Source: Berberis thunbergii (lineage: Eukaryota; Streptophyta; Magnoliopsida; Ranunculales; Berberidaceae). Taken from it: a DNA stretch of 64,000 nt. Both the position numbers and the translations under genes were made by a program. Below the pieces are notes generated by a model. It saw only the letters and a list, made by a program, of their open reading frames with translations, was not told the origin of the DNA and did not search any database. Shown in pieces: positions 55,591-64,000 of this stretch (positions are counted from its first letter, which is position 1; each line of letters opens with the position of its first letter). The stretch spans positions 372,001-436,000 of the forward strand of contig QNQO01000809.1 of assembly GCA_003290165.1 (NCBI GenBank). Reading direction: 5' to 3'.

Positions 55591-57744
55591 AATACAATAA
55601 TAGATTTGACCTTACCTAAAATTTTTTCTTCATATTTTCACTTTGGGTTTTTTGATAAACTATCCAGGTATCACTAAAGCTAATCCTGTTAAAAGATACT
55701 GTAAATACGTTTTATTTGAAAGTACTCTTGGCTGCTATTTATTTGAGGACTAATACTTTTGGCCTCATTTTAGGGAGTATTCCTTGCTCATGAGTTACTT
55801 TCAATTTCTTTTTTCCTACAGTGAAACTTCTCTGATCATATGTTGGAAGAGCACCCCATGATTCATGTACTATTGTACTTAAACAGCGACAAGCTGTACA
55901 CATTTCCCACATATTTATCTACTAGTTCAAATGTGCGAAACCAATTGTGACCATGACCAAGCAAATTCACATTATCTGTTACCTACAACATTAACATATA
56001 AAATACTACCTTCATATTTACTGGGAATTTTCATCTAATTACAAAGTCAGAACAAAAGGAAAGACCCATGAAAAACAATGTTGCAGTTCAAAAATACAAG
56101 AATAATTATGATAGTTTTCTTTTCTCCTTTTAACTGTAAGGCATATGTTGAGCAATGGATATGACGACCCTCGCATACTATATCACTTAGAGTTTAAGGT
56201 TTCTATTGATCAAATAGGAATTTCACAGATATAGATGTGCCCTTCATTCGCATCAAGAAGCCCGTAGGGTGCTTAATGCACTCAGCGACTATACAGGTAT
56301 CACATTTTAAGAATATGACATGCAATACTCAGATATTTTTTTGTTTATGAAAATAAAACTCCATAAATATGTATATCACAAGCAGGGTTTCAACAGGAAA
56401 GACAACTTGTCATGGAGTTAAATAGATGAAGAAGTTTATATGATGTAGCAAATAGTAAACAGCTGACGCTTACCCAGCACCAATCCGAGCAACTTCACCT
56501 GCAAATGAATAATAATTTATTGTCAGAATATTGTTGGATGTATGGAGTCACTCTGTTTGATGTTATAGCTAAACAGTTTCCACATCGAAGATCAATTTGC
56601 ACAATTTTAAACAAAAGGCTTGTCATTATTTGGGCTATACTTCCCAAGAAGTTTCTTTGAGGACTTCAATTCCATAGTTATGAACAAAGGGTTCTAAGAA
56701 GCATAGCAGAAGGGGTCTTGCGATCTTCATAAATTCATATCGCTTTCTATCTCCTTGTGTAAGAGACAGTTCTTGATCACTGTGCTTATTGCAAATAAAT
56801 GTTTGGATGCATGCAGTGCTACAAGGTTCAGGGGGTTTCAAGCCGACGAACATGGAGTAGATGATAAACAGGAGTTTTATGATAAGGATGATAAACAAAA
56901 TGGAACTTGTATTTCATCTACCACCTTCTTGTTCATGGTTCTCTAACAAGTTACTTCAGATGCTTGTAAACCTTGCTGCATCGACTCGCAATATTGCATG
57001 TTTATCCGTATAGTAAAGCTTGAGTAGGTTGGCATCAAGAAAATTTGGATACTCAGTGGGTGTAAAGGGAACCTTTGTATTTATTCAAACACCTCCACTG
57101 CATAAACCAACCTCAGCTTGATTTTAAGACCTTTAGCATAGCCCTTCACATTCTTTACAAATAACAAAAAATTAATCATGCACTCCAAAAAAAATGTGTC
57201 AACTTTTGAACATGGTAACAATTCATTTCAACCCGAACTCCCTGCAACAACCAGGTCGTAACAAAAACAGTGCGTTCAAATGGCCTAGAGTAAGTTAAAC
57301 TTGGAATGGAGCTATTTGAACCATCTTGTCCTCAGCATGATCTACCGATTTAGTCTGATACATTCTCATTGCAAAACATTTACTGAATGAAGGAGTACTA
57401 TTTTTAAGGCAGCTTCTACTCTTTCTATTTTAAAGTAGCCTCGTTCTACCTTATGACTAAACAGCATGCATAGTGCAACCAACTTCAAGCAGTTTTCAGA
57501 TGCAACCATATCATCAGAAATTATGAATAGAATGTTTAGATATTGCTAGCCAATAAACTCATTCTTTGTAACAAGCAAAGGATGGAAATCCCAAGATGTG
57601 CATCTCTGATGTCAAAAAAACAAAGAGAAAACAATCACGATTCTAAGTTAAGTTAAACTATTATCAATGTTTGAAAGAGTTATATTATATTGTAACACAG
57701 CATGTAGCTGTGCTTCAAGTACTTTATGACTATCAGTTACGTAC
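55591..57744 (-). other. SERINC introns 3 and 4 (part), around tiny exon 4
   Basis: Apart from the 25-bp exon at 56474-56498, no coding or repeat signal was recognised here. An open minus-strand frame at 56635-56898 does not fit SERINC. Confidence 0.6.
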
Positions 57745-58304
57745 CATATACTTGAATGAAAGCCAGAGGACAGAAGAATGGAACTCCCACTGATGTAATT
57801 AACAGAACAAACTTTAAGGCCCACCATCTGGAATGCCACGTGCTGCAAGCTTCATACAGTTTTCTGGTTTTAAACATTGTGAAACATGAAGAAGAAAAAA
57901 ATCTGAAGCTTTTGTCAAGGAAGCAGAACCAGAAGAGGAAATAAGCAAACCAAAGTATATATCAAACTTATCACAGTTTTGTATCCAGATAAATATTACT
58001 GGCTGGAATTTGGAACAGTAAGTGGGTAGGTGGTAATGTGGTAATTTACTAAAATATGTAGATAGCATACATAATACATGACCAAACAAAAACATATAAT
58101 TTATAAGAAAGAAATAAAACAGCCTAAACTCACATGAAGAACTCCCACAGTATGAGAACAATCACGTCCACCAACCCCACATGCTTTAAGATCTGCAGAT
58201 TAACAGAAGTTCAAAATAAATAACATGGTTAATAGTGCAATACTGTGGAAATGGGCTTAAATGCTGTACTTAAAATGTGGATGCATCCAGAATGCTTGTT
58301 TAGT

Positions 58305-58426
58305 GGAACAAAATTCATGATACTATCATTTTTCATCATCATCGATTTACAAGGAACAAACTGGAGGAACAAAATTCATGATACTATCATTTTTCATCAT
58401 CATCGATATACAAGGAACAAACTGGA
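58305..58426. repeat. 61-bp tandem duplication in SERINC intron 1
   Basis: Two adjacent copies beginning GGAACAAAATTCATGATACT differ at about one base (CGATTTAC and CGATATAC). Confidence 0.92.
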
Positions 58427-59439
58427 CAATTTTTAGGTTTTCATGATATCGAGGATAGTGGCATGACGCTATGAAGTGTGAATACATGTCTCAAAACATA
58501 CAGAAGTTTTGGGGCGGGAGATCTCTGAAAGAGAAACCTACGTTAACCTGTAAAGACAAAACAGATACTTACCATGACTAACCATAAGTGCTATAACCAG
58601 CCCCTCCCCTCCCCTCCACCCCACCCCTGGCCCAACACCATTATGGGAACTCATGCACTAGCCAAACACCCAAATTTGATCCTCCATCAGAGAATCAAGT
58701 GCACCCCAAAATCCAACATTCTGATATAGCATTGTAGTTAACTGAGATAGTCTCATCAAGCTATCTTAATATTAAACATTCACTGAGAGTCAGAGATATA
58801 TATAGTTTTCCACAATCAGATTTTCTACCATTGCAAAATATTATATAGCTGGACAAGGCCATCTCAATATATTAAGATTTCAAAATGCTTAGGGCAGCTA
58901 TTGTTGTATGGCTGATGCAAATTCTGTTTCAATCTGCAATACAGAGACAACTACCCAACCCTTGTAATCCTTGTGTGGGAAGCTGAGGAATGCATCTATC
59001 ATTAACATGAATTCTTTTTGAACAATGGAAGTGCCTTGAAGTATCTTCTAGGGAGTAATAAATTGCCCAAAACAGACATTTTGAAACATCCAGTGGAATG
59101 AGGAGAACATCAATCAGAAATGAGCTATTGCACAAGTTCAAGAAAAGAAAACCTCCACTTACAGTGTAGCCTTGGGAGGATCTTGTGCCCATAGTCATGG
59201 ACCAACCAAGCCATTAAATTCGTCAACAAAATGATGAATCCGTACACGTAGCGAGCTTGTAGAGATTTCTTCCTCTCTACTGAGCATTCAAAACTCTTCT
59301 TCCTTACATATATGGATGGCTCTTCTAATGTAATAGATAGATCATGTAACAGATCACATGGTCTATCAGTAATAATGTTTGAATTCCTTACACAAATATC
59401 TCTTTCTTTACTCTCAACAGCCTCAATGTGGTCACCCAT

Positions 59440-60470
59440 TCTGCAGTTTTAAGAAGGGGGAAAACATTCAGTGAGTTAGTTTTTGCCATTTCAACATAAG
59501 CTACTATAGAACTTCACACAATGTATCCAAATAGATCATGTTCGCTGTAGTCCACTAGACTGAAGAAACAAAACCAATATTGGAATTTCTTTATAGACCA
59601 AGCAACATAGTGTATAAGCATTTAATAACAATGAGGAGATGGCCATAAGGCATTAATTTTCAATCAGAAACTACCTAAGCTGCTTCCTTCATAAATCAGA
59701 TCCAACAAATACAAGAGGAAGAAGAGCTTCAGGCACCACCTTACCCACTGAATGTGGCTTGAACAAAGAAGTATAAACTATCTTAAAACACCTATTTTTG
59801 TGGGAAATAAACTAAGAATCACTGGATGAAAAAGTTCAATCTACATACAATGCCCATATAAATATCCAGTACGTTTTGCAACTCAATCAAAAAACGTGTA
59901 AAGTTTATCTCTACCCAAAGCATGAAAATGCAAGAAAATTCAACAATAAAAGAGTGAGTTTAAAGTGAGAAAAAAGGGTTTCTTAGATTTCCTTTGTCGC
60001 TGTGAAGGTTTGAATTAAGCAACAGGTGAAGTAAAGCCTGTAGCATTGAAAATAAGCTTTTTAATCTTCTAGACTAACTAGAGTTTAATACTACTAATAG
60101 AAACAAGACAAATAAGGAGGTCCCCAACATAGACAACTCTCCTCTCTAAAAGGAACATCTATTGGGTAACTTCATATTGTTCCAAAATTGACTCAGGACC
60201 TATAGTTTTCAGTTTTTACAGGTTATAGAATTCAACAAGAAGATGAACTCTATAGAGGCGAGAAGAAGAATACAAACAGAATCCACAAAATATTACACCA
60301 AAAATAAATAAATAACAGGAGAATTAGCATATAAGCCATTGAAACAAAGGAGAGAAGAAGAACAGGAATAGCATAATATAACACCAGAAACATAAAATAA
60401 TCAGAAAAATTTCCATTTGAAGAACTATACTTTGTATTCTCCAAGAGAACGCACTATCCACTTCTTAGGG
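59440..60470. other. 5' flank of SERINC
   Basis: About 1 kb of AT-rich sequence separates the SERINC start from the pararetroviral sequence. No gene or clear element was seen, and no promoter motif stands out. Confidence 0.5.
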
Positions 60471-60867
60471 TGGCTTTGATAGTTCAACCAAGTCCAATAC
60501 GATCTTTTAAGTATAGGTTTTGTATAAATCAGAGTTTGAAAGACTTAACTTTGATCAAGCCAATCGATCGATATAGCTCTAAGACAGTTTCCTGCTTTAC
60601 ACTTAGAGAGGACCTAGAAGATCTTATTAGAGGTTGATCGTTCTTTTAAGTTAAGTTTTGAGAAGAAAAGAAAACAGAGAGATGTATAGATAAGAAAAGA
60701 TGCTTATATATTGATAAGAAAATAAACTGAAAATAAATACAGAGGAGACTTACAGGTGAAGAATATACAAGCGTAGGTAGAAGGGGAAGAAAGCTTACAA
60801 TTAAGACCTTAGGGATACAAGATAGGTTTGGGGTTCTAAAAACGTCTACTTAGCTCTGAGAGCTTAC

Positions 60868-60879
60868 ATTTTTTATAGA
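60868..60879 (-). promoter_or_regulatory. TATA box of the pararetroviral promoter (predicted)
   Basis: On the minus strand CTTCTATAAAAAATG follows a CT-rich stretch (TCTCTTCACCCTTTCTCTTC) about 300 bp downstream of the ORF2 stop. A short self-complementary AGCTCTCAGAGCT comes after it. This is where full-length RNA promoters sit in caulimoviruses. It points toward SERINC. Confidence 0.5.
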
Positions 60880-61175
60880 AGAGAAAGGGTGAAGAGATAA
60901 GGCTCTTCATTGAGTGGAGGATGAGCTGGATGCTTATCCTTTGCTTTGTCTTTTGCATTGAGTGGAGGTGGACTGTTGAAGATGCTTTGACTGTTCACCT
61001 TTTGACTGTCGGCAGGTACTGTTGAAGATGCTTCGACTATAGCTGCATTAATTGAGTAGACTGTAGCTTCACGCGGAGGCTTTTGAAAAAGAGAAATGAT
61101 GTTTGTCGGGCTGTCTGTTGACTGTGGCCGAAAACATTTTTGTCTGATTGAGGAGGTGGCAGATGCTGCCTTTGG

Positions 61176-62393
61176 TCATAATGGACATGGGATACATTCA
61201 CAAATCTCGAGGATCGATGAGGCCATAGCAATCATCTTCATTGAGATCCACTGTTGGATCGTCTTCTTCATCAGCTTCATCAGAACAAATTGGGACAGAG
61301 TTTCGATGAGCTGAGCTCGGGTTGGTTTGGTCATGATTTTCTGCAGAATCTGCTGCTTCAACTGTTTAACGTTGGAGGATGATTCTGAGGGGAGACCAAT
61401 TTGTACTGGTGGTGGTGTAGGAGACACCTCTTTCTTGGAGAAGAAAGCTGTTACGCCTTCTTTTGTAACCTTGGAATGGTCAAACCGCTGCCACCACTTT
61501 ACTTTGTAGCGTCGGCAAAACCATTGGGGCGGTTTGACTTTGGAGAGATTGATAGCAAGATCAAGGGGAGAACATACGTAATCCCAACACATGATCCATG
61601 CTAGATTGAATCTAATAAAGAACCAGATCGAGAGTACCTGTTTGTCTACAGGTGCAGGAGACTGGTACATTTCTTTGAACACATTCCAACCTTTTCTGAC
61701 AGGTGAAGGGAGAATGTCAATAACAGGACCATAAGAGCTCCACCATTGATGCTGAAACCAGAATGGTAGAACCTTCTGATTGAACTTTTTGCAGAAAAGA
61801 AAGAACCACGAATGGCCACTTTGATGAAGACTAACTAAAAATGCTCGAGTCCAAGCATTTTTGTAGTCAAAATAACTGTAAGAAGAAGGAACATAGCTCT
61901 GTGAGAGCTTCTTGTGATAACGGGGATGTTGTCCCCATTCAGCTTCAGTCAAGACCTTGAAGATCCGACACTTGGAGAAAGTAATGCGAGAATTGGTGTC
62001 ATCATAGTAATGGGTGACACTAATTGAGTCTGAATCAACTAGAATGAATTCATAGAATTCTCTAGATTTGGAGGCATCAGATTCTTCAAACTGTTGGTCT
62101 GGAGAATACAGATGCTTTGAGATTGCTTGAGGATCAGAGATCAGAGCCTGGAATTGGGGCTCAATCAAGCAAATGAAGTCTATATTAGACTTATTAATGT
62201 ATTGGAGAGGTGCCTGATTAGGCTTTGAGAAACTCACCATAGATGAGTTTAATTCTTCATTTTGTGTCAGAGGAGAGAACTTTTGGGACAATTGAAGAAC
62301 ATAAGAAAGAGGGGCTGGCTGCGGAGAAGCAGAAGGCTTCTTCGCATAACTGGCCTTTGATTTTGGCTTGGGAGATGAGGATGAATAACTCAT
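61176..62393 (-). CDS. florendovirus-like ORF2, function unknown
   Basis: An uninterrupted 405-residue frame begins right after the RNase H part. The first 35 residues are Ser/Pro/Lys-rich. The middle is rich in aromatic residues, with clusters of W (HQWWSSYGP, KWWQRF) and FCKKFNQKVLPFWF. The end is Leu/Ile-rich with a short coiled-coil-like helix (NVKQLKQQILQKI). No catalytic motif is seen. The length and position fit the ORF2 of florendoviruses, whose role is not established. Its intact frame contrasts with the broken polyprotein next to it. Confidence 0.72.
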   Translation of the reverse strand: MSYSSSSPKPKSKASYAKKPSASPQPAPLSYVLQLSQKFSPLTQNEELNSSMVSFSKPNQAPLQYINKSNIDFICLIEPQFQALISDPQAISKHLYSPDQQFEESDASKSREFYEFILVDSDSISVTHYYDDTNSRITFSKCRIFKVLTEAEWGQHPRYHKKLSQSYVPSSYSYFDYKNAWTRAFLVSLHQSGHSWFFLFCKKFNQKVLPFWFQHQWWSSYGPVIDILPSPVRKGWNVFKEMYQSPAPVDKQVLSIWFFIRFNLAWIMCWDYVCSPLDLAINLSKVKPPQWFCRRYKVKWWQRFDHSKVTKEGVTAFFSKKEVSPTPPPVQIGLPSESSSNVKQLKQQILQKIMTKPTRAQLIETLSQFVLMKLMKKTIQQWISMKMIAMASSILEICECIPCPL

Positions 62394-62399
62394 CTTTGG

Positions 62400-63711
62400 A
62401 GAAACTCACGGGAGAGGAAGTCTGCCAGTGAGTTGTCAGCTCCCTTTATATACTTGATTTCAAAATCAAATGCAGAAATCAAACCTTGCCATCTGGCGAA
62501 AATCTGTTTAGAAACCAAATTGAGAACATCTTTAGTTAAAATATCTTTTGCAGATTGGCAATCAATTTGCAGTAAAATTTTTGATTTATTAAATCATCTT
62601 GAAATTTCATGATGCACAATACGATCGCTAAAACTTCTTTTTTGACCGTAGAATAATTCATTTGAGTAGAGTTCCAAATACCAGAATGGTATCGGACCAA
62701 TTGAATAGTAGAAGACTCTGGGAGACGCTGTTTGAGGATACCACCATACCCTTGGTTGGACGCATCTGTTTCTACTATTTTGAAGGCATTGGGATCTGCA
62801 ATTCCTAAACAAGGAAGATTTTTGACTTGACGGACTATGGAAGTATGGGCTTCAGTCCATGGGCCTGGATTTTTCTTAAGGCGAGAGTATAAGGGCTTAA
62901 TCAAAACTCTAAGGCCTTTATAAAAATCTGCAACATAATTTAAAGATCCTAGAAATCTTTGTAATTGGGTTTTATCCCGGATTTCATCTGAAAATTTATC
63001 TGCAAATTCAATTGTTCTTGAAATTGGGGTAATCATACCATTGAAGATTTTGTGACCTAAAAATCTAACATTTGTTTGAAACAAATTGATTTTGGTTGGA
63101 GATAAAACCAATCCATTCTTTTTAATACAATTTTCGAATTGATATAAATGTTTCCAGTGAGCTGGAACCGAATCAGAGAACACCAGTATATCATCGATAT
63201 ACACAATGGTGAATTGAGAGAATTGAGAAAGAATATCATTCATGATATTCTGAAACTCACTTGGAGCATTTTTGAGACCAAATGGCATTACATTCCATTC
63301 GTAATGGCCAAAGGGGACATTGAAGGCGGTTTTATACCGATCCTTGGGGTGAACCTGGATTTGCCAAAATCCAGATTTAAGATCAAATTTAGAAAATACA
63401 CAAGCATTGTGTAGTCTTTTCAGAAGATCTCTTTGAGAAGGAATTGGATATCTTATCCATTGAAGAACCTGATTTAGAGGTTTATAATTAATGACAAGAG
63501 GAGGACTTCCTCGTTCTAGTTCCGCGGCTTTGTTGACATAAAAAGCAGCACAACTCCATGGAGATTTAGAATCTCTAATGAGTCGTTTCTGTTTTAATTG
63601 ATGTATTTCTTGTTTACAAAATTCCATAAGTTCGCTATTCATTTGAATAGGGCGAGCCTTAGTAGGAATTTTTCTCTCATCAAACCCTGGTTCGTAGGGA
63701 AGACGAACCAC
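62400..63711 (-). pseudogene. pararetroviral reverse transcriptase / RNase H
   Basis: The enzyme copies the viral RNA into DNA in the capsid. The open stretch 62536-63711 (391 residues) has the RT blocks VINYKPLN, FSKFDLKSGFWQI, VMPFGLKNAP, the catalytic YIDD (residues 171-174), FLGHKI and the RNase H start IVETDASNQGYGG (Asp 316) with VKKEVLAIV (Glu 359). Near 62590 the frame shifts by one within an A/T run, and the remaining RNase H residues lie in another frame down to about 62400, where ORF2 begins. The domain is therefore split. The upstream end of this frame, at about 63711-63760, is another frameshift. Confidence 0.85.
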
Positions 63712-64000
63712 ATGCTGGGATCTATACCAGAATGCATTAGGTAGATTAGAACAGAGTTCATTTGTAAATGTTTTTGATATTGAATTATTTGAGATTGAAG
63801 TTTAGGTTCACTGATTTGATCAGCAACCCTTTTATATTCAATTTCTTGTTTAAGAAAGTTTAATTGCTGTTGTTTGCTAATTAAACGATTCAAAAACACT
63901 TTGTGTTGAACTTGATTAAGTTCATATACTTCTGGTTTAAACAAGAATGGAAATTCAAGTTTTGTACCTAAATAGGTAATTGAAATCCCTTGTTTAGACA
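63712..64000 (-). pseudogene. pararetroviral protease-RT linker, cut by window edge
   Basis: This part, in a different frame from the RT, reads PEVYELNQVQHKVFLNRLIS and KQQQLNFLKQEIEYKRVADQ, a charged helical linker. The protease would lie further upstream, outside the window. A frameshift near 63760 separates it from the RT part. Confidence 0.7.

Larger units (their letters stand above)
41448..59439 (-). pseudogene. SERINC (TMS1/MEE55-like) membrane protein gene, decayed, one intron holding the Copia nest
   Basis: SERINC proteins are multi-pass membrane proteins linked to lipid scrambling and serine-lipid synthesis. Nine exons were found, high to low: 59163-59439 (start MGDHIEAVESKERD, then ARYVYGFIILLTNLMAWLV), 58134-58192 (YLKACGVGGRDC), 57745-57902 (TWHSRWWALKFVLL), 56474-56498 (25 bp, EVARIGAG), 42642-42731 (VIQFINWWNNYWMPDEK), 42364-42546 (SCVFGLFMSTIFYVASICG, LNIFFITWT, SLHSK), 41884-41955 (ATFSTGIDSRSFQ), 41653-41781 (DEVEQEDDVPY) and 41448-41565 (KWSIDVGWASTWVKIVNEWF). 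Phases fit except for one extra base in exon 3 and two bases missing from a T run in exon 8. The exon for the segment after SLHSKVN (IVFLCWSAIRSEP in relatives) was not found, and the C terminus is unusual. The intron between exons 4 and 5 is 13.7 kb. Two sequencing errors could mimic the frameshifts, but not the lost exon. Confidence 0.8.
60480..64000 (-). mobile_element. endogenous florendovirus-like pararetrovirus (Caulimoviridae), partial
   Basis: The minus strand carries the end of a large polyprotein ORF (protease-RT linker, RT, RNase H) followed directly by a second ORF of about 405 residues, then a non-coding region with a promoter-like TATA. This order, with an ORF2 of unknown function behind RT/RNase H, is the known layout of florendoviruses, which are found as ancient copies in many flowering-plant genomes. 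Movement and coat-protein parts would lie beyond the right edge. Two frameshifts interrupt the polyprotein. The left boundary near 60480 is a guess. Confidence 0.78.

Overview
This is a TE-dense, AT-rich stretch of plant nuclear DNA. The host genes found here (a plant-type VPS13 and a MEE55-like SERINC), the spliced exons with GT/AG borders, and the Copia, Tat-type Gypsy, hAT, PIF/Harbinger, MULE, L1 and florendovirus-like sequences all point to a flowering plant, probably a woody eudicot. No organellar or bacterial sequence was seen.

Layout. (1) 1015-15245, minus strand: the first 11 exons of a VPS13/chorein lipid-transfer gene, in frame throughout, which continues past the left edge. Its introns hold L1 LINE debris. 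(2) 15.4-18.4 kb: directly upstream of the VPS13 start lies a hAT-like repeat end and then four colinear exon fragments of unrelated host genes (COQ3-like, ALDH3-like, fimbrin-like, RabGDI-like). They look like cargo of a gene-capturing transposon whose ends I could not fix. (3) 18.4-22.5 kb: two sibling PIF/Harbinger elements, one carrying a lectin-receptor-kinase fragment and the other a coiled-coil gene fragment. (4) 23.6-26.5 kb: an element with Mutator-type terminal repeats and a 9-bp target duplication, containing a large palindrome and an RNase H gene fragment. (5) 26.9-35.9 kb: a full-length but dead Tat-lineage Gypsy element with a 179-bp tandem array, an antisense ORF and a 776-bp tandem duplication next to its 3' LTR. 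(6) 36.0-41.4 kb: a degenerate autonomous-type hAT element with an 8-bp target duplication, inserted just behind the stop codon of (7) a SERINC gene or pseudogene on the minus strand (41448-59439). One intron of that gene is 13.7 kb long because it holds a Copia element (Copia-1, minus strand), which in turn contains a Mutator-type foldback MITE, a second Copia element (Copia-2, plus strand, itself holding a SINE-like insert and a hAT-like insert) and another hAT-like insert. (8) 60.5-64.0 kb: an endogenous florendovirus-like pararetrovirus, minus strand, running off the right edge.

Only VPS13 still looks like a working host gene. SERINC has two frameshifts and a missing exon. Every transposon coding region seen is broken, except that the pararetroviral ORF2, the SERINC-side antisense Gypsy ORF and some short pol segments remain open. 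The most notable theme is repeated gene-fragment capture: at least seven host coding fragments from unrelated genes sit within about 10 kb (15.9-26.2 kb), in three different element types.

All identifications come from reading translated sequence against remembered family motifs; no database search was run.
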